Shown one piece after another: positions 1-9,788 of a stretch of DNA of 64,000 nucleotides. Both the position numbers and the translations under genes were made by a program. Origin of the DNA: Helianthus annuus (Eukaryota; Streptophyta; Magnoliopsida; Asterales; Asteraceae); the NCBI RefSeq assembly GCF_002127325.2, contig NC_035436.2:17494205-17558204 (forward strand), given 5' to 3'. Under the pieces are notes generated by a model that saw nothing but the letters and a program-made list of their open reading frames with translations, did not search any database and was not told where the DNA came from. Positions within the stretch are counted from its first letter, which is position 1. Every line of letters starts with the position of its first letter.

Positions 1-446
1 GGGAGGACGGGACGGAGGGGGACGGAGGGGGGGCGGCGTGGGAGGACGGTGGTGACGTGGCGGCGCCAGGGTGGAGACGGGAACCATACCGAGCAGCCTT
101 ATACATGAAAGCAATCTCACTCCCACTTTTAATTATGGAAGTGATGTTAACTGTTTTTGAAAATTATTTTTATTTCTAGGTGTCTCTTAATTTATCATCT
201 TTCTTGTAAAGAATTATCATACATTTAATTTTCTAGCTAACATATTGTCGGTCAACACAACAACTGACTTATTCTCAACTTGAAAGTTTTAAAACTCCGA
301 AGCTTTTAAATAAGTTGATACGGTGTACCAACACAAGAATATATAAATGTTGTGTTACTAGTGGGCTTACAAATATTATAAAAGAAATATTAAATTGCTC
401 TAACTATTTGCACATCTTGGCAGGCTATCTACACATTTAGGGTTTA
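1..446. other. Left flank, no gene
   Basis: The first 100 bases are very GC-rich and purine-rich, then the sequence becomes AT-rich. The GC-rich part could be the end of a DNA transposon cut by the window edge, but no terminal repeat can be paired. I see no coding region. The stretch at about 424-446 ends with TTTAGGGTTTA, which resembles the TTAGGGTTTA at the far end of MULE copy B (about 49956-49965), so the true end of MULE copy A may lie some 20 bases before 447. Confidence 0.4.
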
Positions 447-675
447 CATACACTGCGTAGAGACCTATACGCAGCGTATAGGGTTACCTCTATACGCTGC
501 GTATAGGTCTCTACGCAGCGTATGTAAGAGGTAGGTACACGACCAGACAGTCAAACCTAGTACCATGTCAAATCAGTCTGACATACGTTGCGTATGGATC
601 TATACGCAGCGTATAGAGGTAACCCTATACGATGCATATAGATCCATACGCAGCGTATGTCAGACTGATTTGACA
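447..675. repeat. Two 78-bp palindromes at the MULE copy A 5' end
   Basis: Palindrome 1 covers 447-524 and palindrome 2 covers 582-659. Palindrome 2 is extended by outer arms with TGTCAAATCAGTCTGA to 566-675, 110 bp in all. Each holds four TACGCWGCGTA-like 11-mers in alternating orientation around a GGTTACC centre. The equivalents in copy B are 54762-54839 and 54611-54720. Copy A has mutated several units (for example TACGATGCATA at about 629), while copy B is cleaner. Confidence 0.85.
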
Positions 676-876
676 CTGATACGATGTTGTCTAGGCACGT
701 GAAAAAAACAATAAGGGGAGTAGAGAGCTATATGCTGCGTATTTCAGTGAATTTGAAAGTCTATTTATCCATGCATCTCTGCTTCCCTTCAAATCCATCT
801 CATATTATGTTTTTCATCTTCTTCTTTAATAGTAAACCAAAATCATTTGTTCTGTTTTTTGTCCAATATTGTCAAA

Positions 877-1534
877 ATGTCATCATTTTGGAATGAGAAT
901 TATTTCGGTCATCGCTATTCTAACGACACATGGGGAGAAAAGGATGCCAATGAGTAGGAGGTTGTGTCTGGAGTCCTTGTTGATCAAAAAACACAGTTGC
1001 CAGACTTGAACAAGACTCCCACTACACCTGTTGATGAACCAAATTACCCGGCGCATCAAGTGTATCCGGATTACGGATACGGGTATGAATCTCCGTACGT
1101 GCAACAAAGTGGATACGGTGCTGAGAATGCACATGTTGATGAACCATATTACCTGACGCAACAATCGTATCCGCGTTACGGATACGGGGGTGAAGGTGGA
1201 TACGGGGGTGAAGGTGGATATCGGGTGAAGGTGGATACAGTGGATACGATAGATATGGGGGTGAAGGTGGATACGGGGGATACGGAGGCTATGGTGGATA
1301 TGAAGAATACGGTGGATACGGTTATGAGCCCCGTAACACACCACTGTATGATGATTATGAACCATCTACCTCGGGCAATCCGTTTCAAATAAAGGAGGTA
1401 TCGCATTAGTATTTCTATTATTTTTATAATAATTATTATTATTGTTAGAATTATATTGTTATTGTTATTGTTATTGTTATTATTATTGTTGTTGTTGTTG
1501 GTGTTTATTATTATTATTGTTGTTGTTGTTGTTA

Positions 1535-1580
<46 letters not shown>

Positions 1581-4290
1581 TTATTGTTGTTGTTGTTATT
1601 ATTATTAACGTAACTTTTTTTAGCGTTTCATGTCTCTAACTGATTTGAAGAATTGGGTACAAGAAACGGGAAAAGAGAATGGTTACGTAATTGTTACCTG
1701 CCGATCGAAAAATATTGGCGGTATTACTGGGATGGTATGGCTTGTGTGCGACTGTAGTGGTGAGCATCGTAGTAAAGCAACAGATAGGAAAGCTGGTAGC
1801 AAAAAAATCGGGTGCCCATTTTCATTACTCGCCATCCGGGACGTGACAAATGACACGTGAGAGTTAAAATTGGACAACGCGAACCATAACCACGAACCTA
1901 CGATGAGTCTGTTGGGCCACGCTTTTGTGCGAAGATTTACTAAAGCCGAATACAAGCTAGTGGAACAGCTAACTGCTCAAAACATGAAGCCACGTATCAT
2001 ATTTCAAACCCTAAGAAAGCAGTTCCCCGACAGCCTGCATGTTTAGAAAGACGTGCAAAATACGGTACAAAAAATTAGAGCGACACTGATGGACGGAAAG
2101 ACTCCTATGCAGGCACTGGAAAGCGTGCTGCATGACAACAGATTCATTTACAACACCCGACAGGAACCCAAAACAGATGTCGTAACAGAGATTTTCTTTG
2201 TTCATCCTTATTCAATCACTATGTGGCGTGCATTCCTGCACGTGATGTTGATCGACGCGACCTACAAAACAAACATGTACAACATGCCATTTGTCCAGGT
2301 TGTGGGTTTGAAGTCGACCAACAAGTCTTTTTGTATCACACATGCCGTTATTTGCAAAGAACGAAGGGATAACTACGTGTGGGTGCTTGAGCGGATCATG
2401 TCAATTTTGCATGAATGTATGATGCCGCGTGTGATAGTCACAGATAAAGAGCTTGCCCTAATTAACGCGTGTGCTAAAGTATTCCCGAACGCATCTAGGC
2501 TTCTATGCCAGTCTCACATCGAACAAAATATATGTAGACATTGCACGCAAGGGTTCAATAAAGAAGATTGGGGGAAATTTATGTCGTACTGGCGGAGAGT
2601 GTGCGAATCTGCTTCAGAGCCCATTTACAAGTACAACTTGGAGAAACTGTATAACCGACTCGTGGTTGCCAACCGAGAAAGTAAGTGTTCCTTCAACAAA
2701 CGCCTCACCCAATCCATTATATTTTACACACGCTTTTACATTTCATTATTTTATTTTTGTAGGTGTCTTTGATTACGTCTACGAAAACTGGCTCAAAGAC
2801 TATAAAGAAATGTTCGTTTATGCGTGGACCGATAAGTGTCGCAACTTTGGTCAGCGCACCACCAACAGAGTTGAGAGCCAACACGCAAATTTAAAAAGAT
2901 ACGTTACGCGCGGGAGTCCATTGGAGCGAATAGCAAGATGCGTCATTGATATAGTTGAAACTCAGTACGATGAAATACAAAAAAGTTTCACCGAGAGCAT
3001 CGACAAAACGACGAACCACCACAGACACGCACTGTTGGACAACCTACGTGGAAGGGTTTCCCATACAACACTTGATTTGCTGGCAGCAGAGCTCATGAGG
3101 AAGCTGGAGGTGTTGTGGAAACTTAACGCATCATGTGGTTGCCATATGTGGCTTAGCTGTGGATTGTCGTGTGCTCGTAGGCTGGAAAACTACAAACGTA
3201 CAGGTAAAAAATATTAAAACCACAAACCTTTTGTTAGTTTGTACGATTTAGCTGTTTCTCACACCGTATTAACTTAACTGTGCAGGGCGTATGATACAAC
3301 TCGACGACATAGATGTATTCTGACGTAAGCTTGACTTGCTCCCGTGTAAACTGGTAGACGAGGAAGTCGATGTTGTAGCAGAGCTCAATACTGTGAGCAA
3401 CATTTAGAGGCGCAGTCCCCCGTTCAGCAAAAGAGTTTGCTTTCAAAGATAAAAGCGGTCTTCACCCCGAAATCATCAACCAAGAAACCACCGATCGTCC
3501 AGCAAAATACTCCCCGTCGGCCTACATCAAAGAAAGTACAAGAAAGGCTAGATGAAGATGCGAGGTTAGACGAAGCTGGGAGATACAACTCCTATGGCGA
3601 GTACAACAACGTATATACCACTTCCCCCAAACCACGAGCACTTGTTAAGCATTAAGAGGTTTAAGAATCAAATTCCATCAGAGTTTCACTCTTACATATC
3701 GCGTATACAAGATGTGACCCCATACAGTCATTGTGGGTACAGGTCTGTGGCTGTCGGGTTAGGTTTTACGGAACACGTATGGCCCCGTATTCGAAGTGAT
3801 TTACTACTGGAGATTGACCATAACGAGCTGCATTGGAAGCATGTATTCAAAAGATATAAAGAAGGAGACTTTAAACGAATACGTAACAGCATCGAATGGC
3901 ATTCAGTGAAAGGGTGCGATCCAAGTCACTGGATGGAAATGCCCCACGTTGGGCTTCTCGTAGCGCAAAGGTATAATATTGTCCTCCACGTTCTAAGCAT
4001 CGAAGGGAGCTCTACCATCTTCCCATTAACGGATGCCCCACTAGATCCACGACCTAAAGCGATAACGCTCGTACATGTTTACGGGGGACACTTCATACAT
4101 GCTAAGTTGGAAGGAGACTATCCCATGCCTTTAGTGACCCCATTGTGGTCGACACATCGATCAATAGCTGCGAAACGGTGGGAAGAAATGTATAGACCGC
4201 GGTTACAGCACTACTACGAGTTAACCAATCCTAAATCAGACTTAGACAAAGACAGAGAACCGAGTTTAAATGTTATCGAAGATTATGCGG
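877..4290 (+). pseudogene. MULE transposase (FAR1-like) with C-terminal OTU-like protease domain, broken
   Basis: Exons by splice signals and comparison with copy B: 877-1397, 1624-2680, 2763-3203, and 3286 to about 4290. Exon 1 encodes a Tyr/Gly-rich N-terminus. Exon 2 starts with a FAR1-type zinc-binding region (CDC near 1750, CPF near 1815, HNH near 1885), then the MULE transposase core. The DDE residues are Asp at 2254, Asp at 2443 and Glu at 2873 (exon 3, VESQH). Exon 4 encodes an OTU-like domain at about 3660-4200, with HCGYRSVA as the likely Cys region and GGHFIHAKL as the likely His region. Known role of the family: cut-and-paste transposase in the nucleus; the OTU part would be a deubiquitinase-like peptidase. 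Breaks: in-frame stops at 955, 1858, 2044 and 3321 and shifts near 1219 and 3640. It cannot make a full protein. The domain calls are firm for the transposase and moderate for OTU. Confidence 0.8.
1425..1606. repeat. TTA/TTG microsatellite filling intron 1 of the MULE gene
   Basis: Runs of TTA, TTG and TTT triplets fill almost the whole intron between the donor at 1398 and the acceptor ending at 1623. Copy B carries the same kind of triplet run at the same intron (about 53440-53870), expanded to more than twice the length. Confidence 0.9.
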
Positions 4291-4469
4291 AAACTTGTAT
4301 TTTTGTAAATTGTAGAAATTTTTTAATTTATAAAGTTTGTATCATTTTTATAATAATTTTTTTATTATTTTTAGCTTTTCTAAATTATATTTGTATTATT
4401 TATCAAATAATATTTTTTTCTATAAATAAACAAAGGAAAACACAAAAAAATAAAAAAAAATGGAGCTTT

Positions 4470-5090
4470 GTATACAATGCGTAGGGATCCCTACGCAGCG
4501 TATGAGAAGCAAATGACAAAATAGCCCCTGTGTTTGGCTTCGTATAACTTCAGCACAAGGGCAAAATGGTAAAATGATTAAACCAATATGCAGCGTATTG
4601 TTCCATACGAAGCGTATGTAAAAGGCGGACAATTTTCCCCCCAAATCATAGTTTCAAAATATAAATATGTTAAATTACTTTTTTGCCCTTCTGTTGGGGC
4701 TATACGAGGCTGATTACAAGGGTGAAAAGGTCATTTTCTGACCTTTATATACGTTGTGTATGGCCCTCTACGAAGCGTATATAAAGGTCAAGAGAATGAC
4801 CTTTATACCCTTCTAACCATGCTTCGTATAGCCTCAATATAAGGGTATAAAGGTCATTCTCATGACCTTTATATACGCTTCGTAGAGGGCCATACGCAGC
4901 ATATATAAATGTCAGAAAATGACATTTTCACCCTTGTAATCAGCCTCGTATAGCCCCAACAGAAGGGCAAAATGGTAATTTAACAAGTCAAACTGCTTTT
5001 TTGACTTTTGTATACGCTCCCTAGGGACCTCTACGCTGCGTATAGGTTCTGATTTAAATCAGAGAAACCCCTACGCAGCTCTGTTCTTCC
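4470..5090. repeat. Palindrome-rich 3' region of MULE copy A, including a 292-bp foldback
   Basis: Several hairpins follow each other. A short one lies near 4478-4503 (TACGCAGCGTA after GGGATCCC). A large foldback covers 4682-4973, with arms running from TTTTGCCCTTCTGTTGGGG to its complement and a centre near 4827. Another TACGCTGCGTA group lies at about 5010-5075. Inside the big foldback, TATACGNWGYGTA units alternate with AAAGGTCATT blocks. No coding capacity is visible. Confidence 0.8.
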
Positions 5091-5334
5091 CCAAACCAAA
5101 AACACACACAATACAGAGACATAAGAAGGCGACTACGCATAGGCGACTGTATACACGCGAATTCGCCAGGTATTTACTCAACCTATTTAACTAATTTTGA
5201 TTTTTTTTAGTATTTTATCCGTAAATCAGGGGTGTATTAGGGGTGTTTGTTTGATTAGGGTTTCGACGCTCGTTAGGGACCTACGCGACTTATACGGTTC
5301 GACTTGGACAAAATAATAAAAAAATATACATGAG
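5091..5334. other. MULE copy A, end of the left part, non-coding
   Basis: It contains GGTTTCGACGCTCGTTAGG near 5259, a motif that returns in MULE copy B at 51385-51505, which supports that this DNA still belongs to the MULE. No reading frame is recognised. At about 5334 the sequence switches to LARD-like internal DNA, with no LTR end and no visible target duplication. Confidence 0.5.
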
Positions 5335-7031
5335 TCTATTTATACTTATATATCTTTAAAGCATCCTTTGTTATGTTTGGAATCATTTAATTTTGTTTTT
5401 GAACTTTGGTTGACTTTGACCGTAGTCTAAGGTTTCTTTTGTTCACTTTCGGGCTTTACTTTCGGGCTATCTTTCCGACTTTACGACTTCTAACGTCATT
5501 TACACGTCGGTTTGCTTACGTTTACCGTTACCCGGTTTATACTTATACTCCTTTACAACCCATTACCCGGGTCCTTCTATCTTATTGTTTTCAGCCTTCC
5601 GATTTCACCGGTTTGCGTTTTCCTATTATATTAAGCGTTATTCCTCAATTGACTCGTTTGACTCATTTTGGGTGAATTTTCATCACTTATGAATGTTAAA
5701 CTTCATTTTCTATTTGACCCGTCCAACTTTGAAATGGTTGAACGTAATTACCAAAATTTATGTTTGCGAAAATTCTTGTCATCCTTTAGTCATGACTCGT
5801 ATTCCGAGTCTTTTGACTTTCTATTTCGCGCTCCCGTCTCTCGGTTTGCGCATTCACCCACAATCCTACCCGTTCATCGGGTATTTTTACCGTAATCATT
5901 ATCAAGTAACCATTCTTATATGGTTTTAGACATCATTTCAATTTATTTGGTCGTCTTAGCGAAATCCATCGCTTTTATTTAATTAAGTCCTTTATTCATT
6001 ATTCAATTCGTTTGACTTGTCCACGTGAATTTCATCACTTATGTCGATAAAAATTTTATCCCCATGCCTTAGCATTCTCATTAGTTAGTTTGTATTTTCA
6101 TTTTCTCCGATCTTTGTCCCTTCTCTCGGGCTCATCATTTTAACGTAATACGCTCCCGTCGTCCGACTTGCGTTTACGTTTACTATCAAACATCTTATTT
6201 ATTTGATTCATTTTGGTACTATTTTAGTTAGTCCCATTCACCCCGCCCTTACTATGTCAGACGTAAATGTGTCCGCTACAAGAAGTTCATGGTACCATAT
6301 GCCACTACTTACTTGGCCAGAGTAAGCGATTAACACATGACACGCATGACCTTTTTATAGTTTTCACATCACGCCCTATTTAAGTAACGCCTCTATTTAG
6401 TTTTCTTGGAAGTAATATCCTGGATAGGTATTCTATTCAGGCTTTCCAAGTTTCTAGCTTACATATGCAACAATCAGTTTCTACATGTTTGTTGCATATT
6501 GTCATTTGTGCGATTATATTTAAAAGCACGCACCTGGTAATGCTTGCCCTGACGGGCGTTTCTTGCCTTTAAATTTGTTCGCGGTCGTTACGCGATTTAG
6601 TCCTTGGTGAGCATGCTCCTCTTGTCATACTTCGGACCGTTCTTCTATCATATCCGTAATTTGTTAAGCTCTCGCTATCCTCATATGCGAGTGTCCTTCA
6701 ACTAAAACATATACAACAGTTAATAATTTCAACATTAAAGGATGCCCGTATAATAATACAAGGCTTTTCTACTATACACGTCAACGCATGTAATTTCGTT
6801 GACTATATCTACTCTATATCGATTTTATTGGTGTAACGTGTATTACACGATAACCATATGTGTTGTTCTCAACACTTTAATCATATTAAACCATTGATAT
6901 ACATGTACTTACCGGATTTGCGATCAAGCCTCGAACCGAACACTAATCTTTATCAAGAGCGTGAGGTTTAAGTCCAAGCATAGCTTTCCCGCCATACTTG
7001 AATCTCTTAAACCAAGGCTCTGATACCAACT
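5335..7031 (-). mobile_element. LARD-like internal region, copy 1 (truncated)
   Basis: It is near-identical to 36056-37751 and to 21085-22093 plus 31152-31807. It has no gag or pol; short open frames here are not conserved protein domains. The right edge carries GGCTCTGATACCAAC at about 7017-7030, the complement of an initiator-Met tRNA primer-binding site. The left edge is cut at 5334 within the internal region. Confidence 0.75.
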
Positions 7032-7099
7032 TGTAACACCCTTATTATTATTTAACAATTTTCGTATAATTTACGAAAATAAACGGGTAATTAGAATTT
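7032..7099 (-). repeat. LARD-like LTR, first 68 bp, split by Tekay-1
   Basis: Starts TGTAACACCC and continues at 16898 after Tekay-1. The uninterrupted version at 31808 reads straight through the insertion point, which proves the split. The last five bases (7095-7099, AATTT) are the target duplication. Confidence 0.9.
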
Positions 7100-7356
7100 T
7101 GTGACACTCTAGGTTTTTCCGAACGAACACCTTGTAATATTTTGTGTATATATAAATATTATTAAATGGAAACGTGACTTTTACATGATATGTTTGATAT
7201 GTATGTAATATATATATATATATATGAGAGTCGAGACCACGACCCGAGACCAGGACTCGCAACCACCCGGTTGCGAGTGGGCCACTCGGTCTCGAGTGGG
7301 CCTTTGGGCCGTAACCGGCTTGGGCCGAAATCCCCCAAGCTTATGTTGGAACCTTG

Positions 7357-7364
7357 TATATAAA
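7357..7364 (+). promoter_or_regulatory. TATA box of the Tekay-1 5' LTR
   Basis: TATATAAA in the context CCTTGTATATAAACCC. It is the likely start of element transcription about 30 bp downstream, followed by a C-rich stretch. The same box occurs in the 3' LTR at 14761-14768. No transcript data are available here. Confidence 0.6.
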
Positions 7365-8139
7365 CCCAACCTCCCCCTCATTCTTCATTCTTTAGTTACC
7401 ACAACACTTCTATACTCTCTCAACTAGAAACCTTCAACAACAATCCATCCTCATCCAACTTTCGGTTCAAGCTTGGATCTCGGTCAAGGAAACTCGGACA
7501 AGTTCATCACCACTAACTCGGACACTTTATCTTCTCTCATTTTCTTCCTTTATTTCGGCTCATTCTTCTTCTTCACAACCGGTTAGTGTTGTTACTATGT
7601 GCATGAGATTTATGTATGTTGTATGAACTAGAAATGCTTGGTTAGTAGTGTTACACATGATTTTTGGGTGATTTGTGAAGTTGGATTATGGGTGTTAAAC
7701 CTTATGTATGAATATTTGCTAAACATGTTTAAAATAACTAGAAATGGTAGTTTAAGAGAGTTCATGGCCAACCAAACTATACTTCTTTATTTCTTGCAAA
7801 AATGATGATGTTAAACATAAGATTTCGGCTACAAACATGTATGTTTCTTGTCCTTGCATGATTGATGAAATATGTAAGTTTTAGTTCATAAAATGAATGG
7901 TTATGTTGGACATAAAAAAAAACCCTAGGATGTTGAATATGGATGAACTTGTTATGAACATGTTGAATAATGGTTGAGTATTTGAAAACCCTTGTGATTT
8001 GATCCATATTTGGTTGATAGACAGTTTGGGTAAGTTGTTAGTTAAACCCTATTGGTTGTTTCCTGATTTGGGGACTGATGTCTTGTACCAACTAACCTGA
8101 CTTAGTCTGCATCATCACGTGTACATGAAAGGGACATAT

Positions 8140-8365
8140 TACGACTCGCAACCACAGCATTCCGACTCGAGACCACGCAGTTGCGACTCGCAACCATAGC
8201 ATGACAAGTCGAAACCACACGATTGCGACTCGAGACTACAACGGTTGCGACTCGCAACCACAACGTGACAACTCGAGACCACGGTTGCGACTCGCAACCA
8301 CAGCGTGACAAGCCGAGACCTCCTGGTTGCGACTCGAGACCGCCTGGTTGCGAGTGGGCTGTCCA
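8140..8365. repeat. Array of CGACTCGCAACC/CGACTCGAGACC motifs in the Tekay-1 LTR
   Basis: About ten 12-15-bp motifs of two related forms (GACTCGCAACCAC and GACTCGAGACCAC) and their complements are separated by 5-15 bp. A smaller group sits at 7226-7302. The array is repeated identically at 15545-15770 in the 3' LTR. Confidence 0.8.
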
Positions 8366-9495
8366 TTTTGGTTATTGGGCCGATATGTGTTTAACTTGGG
8401 CTATCTGTTGACTGGATTATGTGTCGCTGTTGACTGCTTAAATGTTTAGGCCGGCCCAATAACCCCACGACTGTTTACTTGTATGTATGCTTCGTGCCAG
8501 TTATGTGTATAGATTTTTATGTGAATGCTTGTACACCGAACCTGACCTATACCGGTAACCATGTTAGGACGTGGTGACCAATGTGATTGACAAGTAACCT
8601 AAACCTACCGAGCAACCCAAGGTGAGTTCACAACTTAAAAGCATGCGTCCCGGTGGTTTGGGACACGAGACTAAAACAACCCTATCCCCTTGTAAAAGGG
8701 ATACCATCTACATACCTTCCCTAGTTATTGGGAACAAAACTTACTTTTCCTTCCCTGGTATTGGGAAACCTTTTGGTTAATTACTGTTTATACGGATTGC
8801 AACTAACGGCACTAAACGAAACTCTATCACTCAAGTCCCTACTACAAATACCGATTAGTCGCCGGGGTCAGGCGAACGGGTTATTAGTTGATAGCGCTAT
8901 TTAGGTGTTTACCAGCCTCACACCGTGCCCTGGTTTGGGATCGGTCGTGAACTAATGTACTCAGGCATCCGTCAATGATGATAGAACATTGACATCGGGG
9001 CATCCTGCGGAAACGCAACGGTTACCTAGTGTTCGGTATTGGAAAAACAGTTTAGTCGCTAACTTTTGGGGTAGCTCCCCATGGCATGTATAAACGGATA
9101 AATTAACTGGTGAAACAAGTTTTTGGAAATTAAAACTGGACAACTAGTGAACTCACTCAGCATTATTGTTGACCCCTTACTGCATGCTTTGCAGGTAACC
9201 TGTGACGAAGGAGCTTGCTGCTTGGGAATGAGTAGTGTCTGTCCACCCTCGTGTTGGGTGTTACCTATTTTGAAATATGAACTCTGTTCAAACTGCTTTA
9301 CTATTGCTTCCGCTACTTATTACTGTTTGAACTTAAAACTTTAAACTCTGAACTTGATGTTTGCTAATCTTATAGTTAGTAAGTATTACTTTTGTTATCA
9401 ACTTAATTATTCAGTATAATTGGTGGCTGGATCCTGGTCAGTCACGCCCTCAAAGCGGGTGTTATCCGCAGGTGGATTTTGGGGGTGTGACAGAT

Positions 9496-9508
9496 TGGTA
9501 TCAGAGCC
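9496..9508 (+). other. Primer-binding site of Tekay-1
   Basis: TGGTATCAGAGCC lies three bases after the 5' LTR end. It is complementary to the 3' end of initiator-Met tRNA, the usual primer for plant LTR retrotransposons. Confidence 0.9.
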
Positions 9509-9788
9509 ATTGGTTATAGTGAACTTGGTTTTAAAAAGGGGAAAAATCTTTTTGGAGAAAACCAGACTATAACCCGTGACTCGCGACGACACTACACTCC
9601 AAGTGCAAGGCTCAACACTTTTGACCTCATAGCTCGGACCAGTGTTTACTTGTTTGCTTACTTTATGTTTCCTGTATTACTGTATGTACTAGTGTGCCTA
9701 ATTAGATAGATACACCTCTCTCTCTTCTATCTCATTCTCGTTACACTACGGCATCACACTCATACTGTGTTTTCTGGTTATGAAGACA
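9509..9788 (+). other. Tekay-1 leader between primer-binding site and gag
   Basis: Untranslated leader of about 280 bases with no recognised gene. It contains a CT-rich stretch at about 9714-9735. Confidence 0.6.

Larger units (their letters stand above)
447..5334 (+). mobile_element. MULE copy A, main part (Mutator-like element with FAR1-like transposase and OTU domain)
   Basis: This is a Mutator-like DNA transposon. The 5' end carries two 78-bp palindromes built of TACGCWGCGTA units, followed by a Tyr/Gly-rich exon, a microsatellite intron, transposase exons and an OTU-like protease segment, then a palindrome-rich 3' region. The 5' 1 kb is near-identical by eye to MULE copy B at 53.9-54.84 kb on the other strand. 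The element breaks off at about 5334, where LARD-like sequence starts, and about 0.3 kb with its 3'-end sequence reappears at 37807. All coding parts are broken, so it is not autonomous. Confidence 0.75.
7100..9492 (+). repeat. Tekay-1 5' LTR
   Basis: 2393 bp, TG to CA ends. It holds an (AT)n run at about 7209-7225, a TATA box at 7357-7364, and an array of GACTCGCAACC and GACTCGAGACC motifs at about 8140-8365. Short open frames inside are repeats and not genes. Confidence 0.95.

Noticed and set aside
447..675. CRISPR-like spacing of short repeats
   Set aside because: The units are palindromes with no unique spacers between, and the DNA is plant nuclear.
883..1406. Open frames on the minus strand opposite MULE exon 1 (and 53897-54357 on the + strand in copy B)
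   Set aside because: They are shadows of the Tyr/Gly repeat exon. Splice sites and the copy B frame support only the other strand.
1442..1639. Open frame rich in Leu, Cys and Tyr
   Set aside because: It is only the translation of the TTA/TTG microsatellite in intron 1 of the MULE.
5406..5929. Recurrent frames of 75-89 codons (also near 21155-21678 and 36126-36649)
   Set aside because: They recur only because the LARD-like internal region is repeated. Three overlapping frames stay open in low-GC DNA, and none has a domain or a protein-like substitution pattern.
8102..8411. Open frames of 60-75 codons inside the Tekay-1 LTR, repeated near 15507-15816
   Set aside because: They arise from the GACTCGCAACC motif array, occur in both LTRs, and match no protein family.
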